The position numbers and the translations under genes are program-made. Of a stretch of DNA of 64,000 nucleotides, positions 1-8,539 are shown piece by piece. The stretch is from Marsupella aquatica (taxonomy: Eukaryota > Marchantiophyta), in assembly GCA_973895155.1 (NCBI GenBank), contig OZ316893.1, positions 20,460,001-20,524,000 of the forward strand, given 5' to 3'. Within the stretch, counting starts at the first letter, position 1; the number at the start of each line of letters is the position of its first letter. Under the pieces are notes generated by a model. That model was not told where the DNA came from. It was given only the letters and a program-made list of their open reading frames with translations, and ran no database searches.

Positions 1-431
1 AAAGCAGACTTAACGAGGAGAATAGCCCGTTGGGTCCTGCTGCTCCAAGAATTTAACTATGTAGCAGGGTGCGATCAGGGAAAGCTCACGTAAATGCGGA
101 CTTCTTCTCGAGGATCGAAGGGGAATCAGACGACGCACCTGTCGATGACGCATTCCCTGATGAAGAGTTATTCCGCGTAGAAACGGACCAACCAACGTGG
201 TACGGGGACCTGATCACCTTCCTCTTAATGGCCCGCATTCCAAGTAACATAAACCAAGAGGCCGCGTCGGTCTTTCTGCGCAAGGCCGCACCATACATGA
301 TGATCCGCGGACATCTGCATAAGGAAGGCGTCGATGGGAAGATCCGCAGATGCCTAGATTATAACGAGACGATCATTGTCATGCGAGCTATGCACGAGGA
401 AGAGGCAGGAGGACACTTGACCTATGACTAG
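1..431 (+). pseudogene. Ty3/gypsy pol fragment (RNase H end and integrase start), frameshifted
   Basis: Frame 1 from the window edge reads the end of a gypsy RNase H domain (ARWVLLLQEFNY, then VAGCDQGK). At about 70-80 the meaning jumps to frame 3, which continues as KAHVNADFFSRI, the usual 'N-x-ADxLSR' close of this domain. The same frame then carries a spacer and the start of the integrase H2C2 finger (MRAMHEEEAGGHL) before a stop at 431. The frame change and the truncation before the integrase core make this a dead fragment. The element extends off the left edge of the window. The family call is firm; the exact frameshift position is approximate. Confidence 0.75.
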
Positions 432-975
432 TACAAATTATGCAGGTGTTATACCAGTAAGTAGATCGACTTAGCCCGACTTAGGGCTAATAGAGGTCAC
501 TACACACCTCCTTGCCCGAACCCTCACCCTTACTGGTGGTCGAGGTCGCACCATGGCACTAAACTGGATTTAAGGCCCAGGTTAGCGGCGCGACAGAATA
601 CATAATCCATATTGCCTTCACTTCATAGTTTGTGTAGCCTCCGCTACTCAAATCTGAAGATATAATCCATATTGTCTTGACTTTGCATTTTGGGTAGCGG
701 CGGTTGTAATTCTGCGGTTCCCCTAACCGTGTTGTTTGGCCGTTTTGTTTGACAATGCAAGGTTGGGTACAAGGTTTGACAGTCATGGTTGACCACAAAG
801 GTTGTTGAGAACATAGTTGGTCATTGCATCAAGCAAATTAAAATTGGTTAGAGTGATTGCTAGAAGAACAACCGACACAAAAGTGTAGCATGCAGGGGGC
901 CTATTAGGTAAAAAAACATTTGTAGGGGCCCATCAGTAAGAAAGTTACACCAGAGGACCCATCAAGCATATACCT
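432..975. mobile_element. Truncated copy of the MULE-like family at 53308-54290
   Basis: The right end (about 925-975) matches the right terminal repeat of the 53.3-54.3 kb element, including CCATCAAGCATATACC. An internal stretch around 710-900 (GCGGTTCCCC, GGGGGCCTA) also aligns by eye with 54080-54200. No matching left terminal repeat is present, so this is a partial, immobile copy. No coding potential is evident. Confidence 0.5.
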
Positions 976-1059
976 TGTCATTTTCAGTGCGGAAAAAACA
1001 AAAACAATATAAGGCTTAAATACATAGTAAAGAGTAGGGCATGGGCATAGGCTTAGCCT

Positions 1060-1167
1060 TGACCATTTTTTTCTCATCTTGACATTTTTTTTCTCTCCTT
1101 AACATCTTTTCTTCACATTTCAAGACATTTTTTTCTTATCTCACTTTGACATTTTTTTTCACCATGA
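1060..1167. repeat. T-rich minisatellite, unit like TTGACATTTTTTTTCTC
   Basis: About five imperfect units of roughly 20-25 bp, each with GACAT followed by a T run and a CTC/TCC tail. Similar text (CTTGACATTTTCTG, CAACATCTTTTTTCACC) resumes at 7545-7600, to the right of the nested LTR elements. The retrotransposons therefore seem to have landed inside a once continuous low-complexity tract. Confidence 0.5.
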
Positions 1168-1194
1168 TGTTAGGCATTTACTCTTGGGTCTAGG
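1168..1194 (+). repeat. Left piece of an older LTR split by the copia insertion
   Basis: TGTTAGGCATTTACTC matches the start of the LTR family when read in the orientation opposite to the young element. The remainder of this old LTR resumes at 7206 and runs to 7515. The pieces join exactly across the 5-bp target duplication. Confidence 0.7.
1190..1194. other. Target site duplication CTAGG (left)
   Basis: CTAGG directly precedes the TGTTG end of the element and is repeated at 7206-7210 directly after the CAACA end. A 5-bp duplication is usual for Ty1/copia integrase. Confidence 0.9.
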
Positions 1195-1597
1195 TGTTGA
1201 GCATAGACGACGATCGCAACGGCAAGCCCATGAACCATCCAACGCACAATAGTCGACACAAGAGATACGTGGTTCACCTCCTTGAGGCTACGTCCACGGG
1301 AACACACAAGAGAGCTTTACTGAACTCTAAGCCCGTCGGCTATACCGAGTCTCCACAGTGTAAGCTCTCCCTATCTCTCAAGTGGCTCCATAACAATGAG
1401 CCTTGGTTCTACCTCTCCAAGCACACATGCCTCTTATGATATAGTGTGCAACTTAGTTGTACCTAACCACATAGTTGTACCTAACCACATAGTTGTACCT
1501 AATCACGTAGTTGTACCTAACCACATAGTTGTACCAACCCACATTGTTGTACCAACCACGTCATACCTAACCTAGACGTAAGAGTAAATACCCAACA
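1195..1597 (-). repeat. Copia LTR (3' LTR in element orientation)
   Basis: The 403-bp direct repeat of 6803-7205 has TGTTG/CAACA ends and the same six 18-bp subrepeats (1451-1557). It contains an 81-codon open frame, duplicated in the other LTR, that I treat as chance. Confidence 0.95.
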
Positions 1598-1610
1598 ATC
1601 TTCCCCTTGA
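1598..1610 (-). other. Polypurine tract
   Basis: On the minus strand TCAAGGGGAAGAT lies directly before the 3' LTR. This is the expected place and composition for the plus-strand priming site. Confidence 0.75.
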
Positions 1611-1788
1611 CTCTGGTCTAGGGGAGAGTAATACTGCCAATGTATATGATCCCTCAGCGGGAAGTTCTGGACAGAAACCAAACCGGTTTCCCTCTCTAAC
1701 TAGAGCAAACCAGAACTAAGCCGTAGCCTAATACATAGGAATGAGGAAGAGCATATATCAGTAATTACAATGAATGTTTAAGAAAACT

Positions 1789-4700
1789 CTACTTGTGATG
1801 CAATTGCAAAACCTGCAATACGTCACGGTGTCTAGAGAAACTCTCCAAAGGAATCACTTTGGTAAATGCGTCAGCCGGGTTGAGTTTACCATCAATCTTG
1901 ACTAGCTCAAACAATTTATCAGACACAGCCTGCCTGATAAAATGGTACCTGACGTCAATGTGCTTCACTCTGCTGTCCATCACCTGGTTCACAGCAAGGT
2001 GGAGCGCACTTTGACTATCACAATGGAGCTTCACATTCCCCTGTGGCAATCCCATTTCAGTGATAAGTCTATCCAACCAAATCGCTTCCTTTGCTGCTTC
2101 CGCAGCTGCAACATACTCCGCTTCTGTAGTAGACTGAGCAATACACTTCTGCAAAGTAGACCTCCAACTTATGCATCCACCGCCAAGTGTGAACACGTAT
2201 CCTGTTGTTGATCTCCTTCGGTCCAAATCTTGTCCATAGTCAGAATCTACATAGCCAATCAATGATCTAGCATTCTTTGCATTCGCATCAAATAAAAGAC
2301 CATGATCCACGGTACCCTTCAAGTACCTGATAATCCACTTCACTGCTTCCCAGTGTACCTTCCCTGGATTCGACATGTACCTGCTCACCTTGCCCATAGC
2401 CATGGCAAGATCAGGTCTAGTGCAAGTCATCAAATACATGAGACTCCCCACTGCCTTGTCATATGGAACCTTTGACATCAACCCCTTCTCTGTGTCATCC
2501 GTAGGACAGAACGCTGATGATAACTTGAAGTGTGGAGCCAACGGGGTACTTACTGGCTTGCTATTCTCCATGTTGAACCTTGCAATTACCTTCCTCGCAT
2601 AACTGCTCTGCGTCAACCATAGCTTGCCAGCCTCCAAGTCCCTAGTGATCTCCATACCCAAAATCCTCTTAGCTGGCCCTAAGTCCTTCATCTTAAACTC
2701 TGCACTAAGCAGTGCCTTGAGCTTAACAATCTCAGACCTATCCTTGGCTGCAATTAGCATGTCATCCACATAAAGTACTAAAACAATGAACCCAAAGACA
2801 ACATTCTTCACCGGTTTCAAATACACACAAGGGTCAAATACACTTCTGTGAAAACCTTGTGACCGAATCCAATCGTCAAACCGCTTGTTCCACTGTCTTG
2901 GTGACTGCTTCAACCCATACAAGGATTTCAGCAATCTGCAAACCAATTCCTCCTGTCCTCTCTTCACAAAACCTAGCGGTTGTCTCATGAAGATCACCTC
3001 TTCCAATGTGCCATAGAGGAAAGCTGTGACAACATCCATCTGATCTAGGAGCAGACCAAACATTACAACAAGTACACACAATAGTCGTATTGTAGAGTAT
3101 TTAGCAACTGGTGAGAAGACCTCATTGTAATCCACACCTTTCTCTTGTGTGAATCCCTTTGCTACCAATCTAGCCTTGTAGACCTTCGATCCACCTCCTA
3201 TGGAATTATCCTTCAGCTTGTAAATCCACTTGCTGTCCACCACTTGCTGACCCTTAGGCAGCTTAACAAGCTCCCAAGTTTTGTTGTCCTTTAGTGACTG
3301 CATCTCTGTTTGCATTGCTGCAGTCCACTTTTGCTTCTCCTTTGAAGCACTTGCCTCATGAAATGAAGAAGGTTCTCCTTCTTCCAAAATTAACGCATCA
3401 CCCTCATCATCAGCTGTAAAATCATCCTCTTGCAGTTGAGATGAATCAACCCACTGTCCATACCTTGATGGAGCGCGTACAGTGCGACCAGATGTTCTTC
3501 TAGCCGATGACTCCGGTTGATCTGCGTGTGCTGGTACAATTTGAAGCTCAACAGCATCCACTTGCTGCTCACCAGCATCAACAAACTCCTCTGGTTCCTC
3601 TGGCACAGGAACCAGCTCCATAATTGGAGCAACTCCTTCTCTCCGGTCATGCACCTCATAACCAATCTCCCCCTCAACGAGATCCGGGATAGGAGATTTT
3701 CTTTTGTCAGTACGGGAGACCTGAGTATTCTCCCCCTCCTTCAATAATCTGGATTCATTGAAGGAAACATCCCTACTGACAACGAGCTTACAGGCAATAG
3801 GATCCCATAGCCTATAGGCTTTCACACCACTCTGGTACCCAAGAAAAACACATTTCCTGGAGGTAGGATCCAACTTGGTCCTATTCTGCTTTGGTGTGAG
3901 AGCATATGCATCACTTCCAAAAATTACCAAGCCATGATAGTCTGCTTGCCGCTTATAGCGCATCTCAAACGGCGTTTTGAAATTGATAGCACTAGAAGGA
4001 GAAAGATTTACCAAATAAGCTGCGGTATTGACAGCTTCTGCCCAAAATTCTTGTGGTAAACCTGATTGGCTCAACATACTCCGTGACCGCTCCAACAGTG
4101 TCCGATTGAGCCTCTCAGCGACACCATTCTGCTGCGGAGTATAAACTGTGGTGAGATGGCGAGTTATCCCCTGTTCTGAACAGTACTCTTCAAATTCCAT
4201 TGAAGTGTACTCCCCGCCGTTGTCTGACCTCAAACTCTTCACCCTTGTATCCAAACACTTGATCGTGTTTCCAGTCTGATTCTCCACCTGGGCCTTCCAT
4301 TTCTTAAAAATGGACAAGACATCAGACTTATGCGTCATGAAATAAATCCACACAAATCTTGAGTAATCATCAATAAATGATACATAGTACAACTTTCCAG
4401 AGTGTGAGGGAGTCGGGGATGGACCCCACACGTCACTATGTATGTACTCAAGAACCGCTTTGGAACGATGAGTTCCAACACCAAAAGCACGACGATGCTG
4501 CTTTCCAAGAATGCAATGCTCACAAAACTCTAATTTACAAGATTGCAAATCAGAAATGAGTCCATTCTTCCGTAAGATAGCCAAACCCTTCTCACTCATG
4601 TGGCCTAGCCGTGAATGCCACAGTTGAGTCATCTCCTCGTGAGACTTGGTTACATTGGCCTCTCCACATACAGTATTGCCCTGTAACACATACAAATTCT

Positions 4701-5061
4701 TTTGTCTACTCCCCTTCAAAATCACTGTCTCTCCCGACCTGACTTGAAGTTCACCATCAATAACGCTCCATTGATGACCATTTGAATCCAACACACCGAG
4801 TGAAATCAGATTCTTACGCATGCCAGGTACATACCTGACTCCGGACACTGTGCGCACAGCGCCATCAAACATTTGAATCTTCACAAACCCAATTCCCTCA
4901 ATTTGACAGGAGTGATCATTTCCCATCAGAACTGAACCGTTTGAAATAGAGTAAGAACTGAAAAACTCACGAATGTAACAAATATGAAAAGAGCAAGCAC
5001 AATCAAGAATCCACACATCATCTGCTCTCCTAGATGACGTGCACAGGGCATACCCCCGGCT
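1789..5061 (-). CDS. Copia Pol: protease, integrase, reverse transcriptase, RNase H
   Basis: The frame is continuous with Gag and separated from it only by the TGA at 5062-5064. The region from 5061 down to 5017 stays open, so no separate start is needed. Order of domains: protease with WILDCACSFH, where copia elements normally have D-S/T-G; integrase HHCC finger (HSRLGH ... CEHC); DDE core (HSDVWGP, LRSDNGGEY, PQQNGVAERLNRTLLE); RT with QMDVVTAFLYG and the intact YVDD box (LVLYVDDMLIA); RNase H with GYVDSDYGQD and STTEAEY, ending near 1789. RT, integrase and RNase H look full length with no other stop. The Asp-Cys-Ala change at the protease suggests weak or lost processing. The product would act in cytoplasmic virus-like particles and the nucleus. 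Confidence 0.93.
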   Translation of the reverse strand, partial: SRGYALCTSSRRADDVWILDCACSFHICYIREFFSSYSISNGSVLMGNDHSCQIEGIGFVKIQMFDGAVRTVSGVRYVPGMRKNLISLGVLDSNGHQWSVIDGELQVRSGETVILKGSRQKNLYVLQGNTVCGEANVTKSHEEMTQLWHSRLGHMSEKGLAILRKNGLISDLQSCKLEFCEHCILGKQHRRAFGVGTHRSKAVLEYIHSDVWGPSPTPSHSGKLYYVSFIDDYSRFVWIYFMTHKSDVLSIFKKWKAQVENQTGNTIKCLDTRVKSLRSDNGGEYTSMEFEEYCSEQGITRHLTTVYTPQQNGVAERLNRTLLERSRSMLSQSGLPQEFWAEAVNTAAYLVNLSPSSAINFKTPFEMRYKRQADYHGLVIFGSDAYALTPKQNRTKLDPTSRKCVFLGYQSGVKAYRLWDPIACKLVVSRDVSFNESRLLKEGENTQVSRTDKRKSPIPDLVEGEIGYEVHDRREGVAPIMELVPVPEEPEEFVDAGEQQVDAVELQIVPAHADQPESSARRTSGRTVRAPSRYGQWVDSSQLQEDDFTADDEGDALILEEGEPSSFHEASASKEKQKWTAAMQTEMQSLKDNKTWELVKLPKGQQVVDSKWIYKLKDNSIGGGSKVYKARLVAKGFTQEKGVDYNEVFSPVAKYSTIRLLCVLVVMFGLLLDQMDVVTAFLYGTLEEVIFMRQPLGFVKRGQEELVCRLLKSLYGLKQSPRQWNKRFDDWIRSQGFHRSVFDPCVYLKPVKNVVFGFIVLVLYVDDMLIAAKDRSEIVKLKALLSAEFKMKDLGPAKRILGMEITRDLEAGKLWLTQSSYARKVIARFNMENSKPVSTPLAPHFKLSSAFCPTDDTEKGLMSKVPYDKAVGSLMYLMTCTRPDLAMAMGKVSRYMSNPGKVHWEAVKWIIRYLKGTVDHGLLFDANAKNARSLIGYVDSDYGQDLDRRRSTTGYVFTLGGGCISWRSTLQKCIAQSTTEAEYVAAAEAAKEAIWLDRLITEMGLPQGNVKLHCDSQSALHLAVNQVMDSRVKHIDVRYHFIRQAVSDKLFELVKIDGKLNPADAFTKVIPLESFSRHRDVLQVLQLHHK

Positions 5062-6096
5062 TCATAAAACATACTCATCATTGAGTAAATCAGCTTCTCC
5101 ATCAGCCCTAGCCACATTTGCCGATGAAGTTTCCGCTGCCTTTCCCTTACAGTCTCGCTTGAAGTGTCCAACTTGGTTGCACTTCCAACATGTCACCTGC
5201 CTCCTCTGAGGGGATTTACCCTTGGACTTAGATCTGGATTTAGATCTAAACTGGGTTCTACGGTCCCCAGTTGGTCGCTGCATACTCCTCCCACGGTTAA
5301 CATTGAGGGCAGCACCAGATGATGAAGGCTGTGACGTGATGTGCATCTTCTGCTGAAGATCATCACTAAGCAGAGAACTTACCACGTCATTGTATGAAAT
5401 GGTATCCCTATCACGATGCAACAACACTCGTGATAGGGACTGGTAAGATGGAGGCAATGAACTAAGAAGCTGCAGAGCCTTCGTCTCATCATTCAAAGTC
5501 TCCCCAAGGTTTTCCAAGTCAACGACCATGTCGTTGAAAGCATCCACATGGTCTTGCAACTTCGTACCAGATTCCTTCATCCTGAAACTCATCAGTTTGT
5601 AGGAAGTGTAGAGCCGGTTCGACAACTCCTTGCGGTGATACTTGCTCTGCAATTCCGCAAATAAGGACATGCAATCCTTATGTGCACCCAACTGCTTGAT
5701 GATGGGAGGCATGAGATAGAGTGTAACACACCACACTCCCTGCTCCTGCATGCGGTCCCATTGTTTCTCATCAACATCGTCTTCACGAGGGCTCAGCAGT
5801 TGGCCCATCCCTGACGCATAAAGCACTCCCTTCACCTGCTTCTCCCATAGCAAGTAGTCAGAGCGCCCATCATACTTTGTCACTTCATACTTGGGTCCCC
5901 CAAGCTTGAAAGTCCCCATCTTCTTCTTTACCGTGAGCTCCGGTAGTAGTACTGCTTCCTCCACCACACGCCGCACCGGTGATGGTATCGGTGTCACGTG
6001 CTCTTCCTCCTGCTCCTCTCTCTGCCCCTGAAACCTCCGCGGTGACCCTCGTGCTTCAAGTTCCACGTCTTCGAAAAACTCCTCCGAATCACTCAT
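5062..6096 (-). CDS. Copia Gag with CCHC zinc knuckle
   Basis: 344 codons from the ATG at 6096. The N-terminus is acidic (DSEEFFEDVELEARG). The middle has the UBN2/copia-Gag pattern (KYDGRSDYLLWEKQVKGVL, then LQSKYHRKELSNRLYTSYKL). A basic serine/arginine tract precedes the nucleocapsid knuckle CWKCNQVGHFKRDC (C-x2-C-x4-H-x4-C). The frame closes with TGA at 5062-5064. The same frame then continues into protease, so the stop sits at the Gag-Pol junction rather than at a random place. It could set the Gag:Pol ratio by readthrough, or simply be a mutation. Confidence 0.93.
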   Translation of the reverse strand: MSDSEEFFEDVELEARGSPRRFQGQREEQEEEHVTPIPSPVRRVVEEAVLLPELTVKKKMGTFKLGGPKYEVTKYDGRSDYLLWEKQVKGVLYASGMGQLLSPREDDVDEKQWDRMQEQGVWCVTLYLMPPIIKQLGAHKDCMSLFAELQSKYHRKELSNRLYTSYKLMSFRMKESGTKLQDHVDAFNDMVVDLENLGETLNDETKALQLLSSLPPSYQSLSRVLLHRDRDTISYNDVVSSLLSDDLQQKMHITSQPSSSGAALNVNRGRSMQRPTGDRRTQFRSKSRSKSKGKSPQRRQVTCWKCNQVGHFKRDCKGKAAETSSANVARADGEADLLNDEYVL

Positions 6097-6788
6097 ATGA
6101 GAAAGTCACAAAAAATGTTGTTTTTCACAACTTCTCAAAAAACTCGAAACTCAACACCGCCACGTAGCCCACAAAGCTAGGAGTCCAATACTGAAAACCG
6201 AAATCAAAATCGAAATTTGACGGAAAAGTTATTCAAATTTCGGTCGAGGTGGGTAAAACCTTGGGAAACTCCCCCGTTTTGACCACCTCAGGGAATAACC
6301 GAAATACCAAGTACAACCCGTTGTCGGAATTGCGATGTGATTGGTGCGCTGCATTGCCAACTTCAATGGCTACGACCTCGCTTGTCAACAACGAATGTTG
6401 ATCAATTGCACTTGGTGTCGTCACCAAGTCCAACAAGGTAATTGATTTTGCTTAGCCTTCCTCTTTGCATCAAAGAGCCAATCCCGGACTCAAAAACAAT
6501 CGTCTTGCCTCAATCTCTCCGTTGAGTCAAAACACTTGACGCTTCTCCCTCCGAGTCGATTGCCAACTTTCTTCACAAAATCCAGAACGACGAAAACTTA
6601 GATCTCTCTGCACCACGAGCTCCGTTCAACGATTTCTTCACACCGTTAGAAAGCTCTTGCCCTGATCTATCCGTTGAGCCCATAAACTCCAAGTTCCATG
6701 CGATGGAACTCTGGAAAATCCACCAACACTCAATGCTGGAAAAACCGTCATGAAATCCCGTCACGAACACACGTCACCTCCCAAGCAT

Positions 6789-6800
6789 GCTCTGATACCA
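6789..6800 (-). other. Primer binding site, tRNA-iMet type
   Basis: Three bases inside the 5' LTR the minus strand reads TGGTATCAGAGC, the well-known copia primer site complementary to the 3' end of initiator methionine tRNA. Confidence 0.9.
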
Positions 6801-7045
6801 ATTGTTGAGCATAGACGACGATCGCAACGGCAAGCCCATGAACCATCCAACGCACAATAGTCGACACAAGAGATACGTGGTTCACCTCCTTGAGGCTACG
6901 TCCACGGGAACACACAAGAGAGCTTTACTGAACTCTAAGCCCGTCGGCTATACCGAGTCTCCACAGTGTAAGCTCTCCCTATCTCTCAAGTGGCTCCATA
7001 ACAATGAGCCTTGGTTCTACCTCTCCAAGCACACATGCCTCTTAT

Positions 7046-7053
7046 GATATAGT
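7046..7053 (-). promoter_or_regulatory. TATA-like box of the copia promoter
   Basis: The minus strand reads CACTATATCATAAG just downstream of the U3 subrepeats. It is the only good TATA-like match in the LTR at a plausible place. The same site occurs at 1438-1445 in the other LTR. Confidence 0.5.
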
Positions 7054-7058
7054 GTGCA

Positions 7059-7165
7059 ACTTAGTTGTACCTAACCACATAGTTGTACCTAACCACATAG
7101 TTGTACCTAATCACGTAGTTGTACCTAACCACATAGTTGTACCAACCCACATTGTTGTACCAACC
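7059..7165 (-). promoter_or_regulatory. Six 18-bp tandem repeats in copia U3, MYB-type AC elements
   Basis: Six tandem units of the form ACATAGTTGTACCTAACC (the last two read ACCAACC) lie in U3 upstream of the TATA-like box; the same array is at 1451-1557. ACCTAACC and ACCAACC fit the AC element bound by plant R2R3-MYB factors. Tandem MYB sites of this sort drive transcription of the stress-induced tobacco copia element Tto1. The repeats are observed; enhancer function is inferred. A TGACGTGG motif (ACGT core) lies next to them. Confidence 0.6.
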
Positions 7166-7205
7166 ACGTCATACCTAACCTAGACGTAAGAGTAAATACC
7201 CAACA

Positions 7206-7210
7206 CTAGG
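7206..7210. other. Target site duplication CTAGG (right)
   Basis: Right-hand copy of the duplication at 1190-1194. Confidence 0.9.
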
Positions 7211-7515
7211 GTTACAATTGTAACAGTAGTTAGGGCTTACCCTAGTTACGGACTTGGTTGGGTTTGTGATGTTGCACATTATATCCCAAGCAATGTTTGC
7301 TTGGATAAGGGTTCATTGTAACGAAGCCATTTAAGAAATAGAGAGGTCTTTTATTGCTGAGACTTGGTATGGTCGAGGGCCTAAAGTGCAGTCCAAGAGT
7401 GTGCTCCCGTGGTCAGCATAGCCTTAGTTGTGAGAACCATGTATCTCTTTGTGTCGACTACTTGTACATTGGATGTTCGGGGGCTTGCTGTTATGGATGT
7501 CGTCTTTGCTCAACA
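7211..7515 (+). repeat. Right piece of the older, interrupted LTR
   Basis: Continues from 1194 without a gap: GTTACAATTGTAAC, later GAGACTTGGTATGG and CAAAGTG, ending TTTGCTCAACA at 7515. It aligns by eye with the reverse complement of the solo LTR at 36462-36801. The young element is inserted about 26 bp from the end of this LTR and in the opposite orientation. I do not see a target duplication around the old LTR. Confidence 0.7.
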
Positions 7516-7987
7516 TGTACTTGTCTGACATCTTAAATTCCTCTCCTCAACATCTTTTTTCACCTTGATAGTTTTTCCTTGCCTTGACATTTTCTGTGCG
7601 TTGGGCATTGGGCTAGTTTTCTTTCTAAAATAGGGTTTTAATTAGGTTAGCAGCATACATGGTATGTGAACATACACAATCCCGGGACACAATCTGGCAA
7701 AAGTTTAGTGATCCTAGTCACTTGCTAGCTGGGGGCCCCCTTTGGATCCTTTTTGGACTGATGTGGCCATGATTTTTTGTCAAAAAACTTCCACCATCTC
7801 TTCAGGTGGTCTAGAGAATGGACCGCTTGGTCTAGCACTTTTCAAAAATGGCTAAAACTGACTAGGTTCTACCTCTCTAAAAAGTATTGGCCAATTTTGG
7901 CTAAAATGGGTCAGATTTGCTTTCATCTACGAGCCAGTTTTCCACTCTGCCACAAACTCCATTAGGCATAATCTAAAATACCTTATT
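7516..7987. other. Intergenic, no gene seen
   Basis: Begins with remains of the T-rich tract also found at 1060-1167, then ordinary AT-rich sequence. Short open frames here show no recognisable domain. Confidence 0.6.
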
Positions 7988-8420
7988 CTAAAGATGTTCT
8001 AATTGACATTACTACCACACATTTTTATGTATTTACAAATATGCCACAATTTCTTACATGGACCAGAAGTGCACCAACATAACCAAAGAAAAAAGTTTGA
8101 CATATTTGTAAATACATCAAAAATAATGACAGTGCTATAAATCTGAACATCTTTAATTAGTGGCAATATATGTACTCAAATCTGAATTACAAATATGTCA
8201 TTGTTTCCTATATAGACTACAAGTTCACCAACATAAATAATGACATATTTACATGAACATCTTTAGTGACAATACTTATTTAAAAGCTGTTTAGAAAATT
8301 GTCACTGATTTTTGTATAGACTACACGCCAACATAATGGCATATTTGTAAATCCAATAAAAACAACGTGATAAATTTAAACATGTTAAAATTCGAACATT
8401 CCTTTAAGTACTGAGTGTAG
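7988..8420. mobile_element. Cluster of fold-back MITE copies
   Basis: 7988-8156 is a self-complementary unit. CTAAAGATGTTC at the left pairs with GAACATCTTTA at the right, and TGTATTTACAAATATG pairs with CATATTTGTAAATACA inside. Two further partial copies follow (8161-8271 with ATGACATATTT and AACATCTTTAG, and about 8272-8420). The family recurs at 56746-56923. No protein is encoded. Confidence 0.65.
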
Positions 8421-8539
8421 TTAAAAGGTATTCATGCTGATGATTTTCTTGACACCCTGACACCTCTTAGACACGGTGGAATGTGGGTATAGATACAGTA
8501 GTACATGCGTAGATTGTCGAACCGAATTACATGCAGGCC

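Larger units (their letters stand above)
1195..7205 (-). mobile_element. Complete Ty1/copia LTR retrotransposon, minus strand
   Basis: The 6.0-kb element has 403-bp LTRs beginning TGTTG and ending CAACA, a tRNA-iMet type primer binding site, Gag, protease, integrase, RT and RNase H in copia order, a polypurine tract and a CTAGG target duplication. I see no difference between the two LTRs, which implies a very recent insertion. Despite that youth the coding region has an in-frame TGA between Gag and Pol and an altered protease active site. It may therefore need stop readthrough or help in trans. It is nested inside an older LTR of its own family. Confidence 0.95.
6803..7205 (-). repeat. Copia LTR (5' LTR in element orientation)
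   Basis: Direct repeat of 1195-1597, apparently identical over 403 bp. It carries the promoter of the element: six 18-bp U3 subrepeats and a TATA-like box, followed by R/U5 and the primer binding site. Confidence 0.95.

Noticed and set aside
1194-1439. 81-codon open frame, present identically at 6802-7047
   Set aside because: It lies within the LTR and is duplicated only because the LTR is. The reading direction is opposite to the element and no known domain is present.
1451-1557. CRISPR-like series of short repeats
   Set aside because: The 18-bp units are contiguous without unique spacers, in a plant retrotransposon LTR. They are promoter subrepeats.
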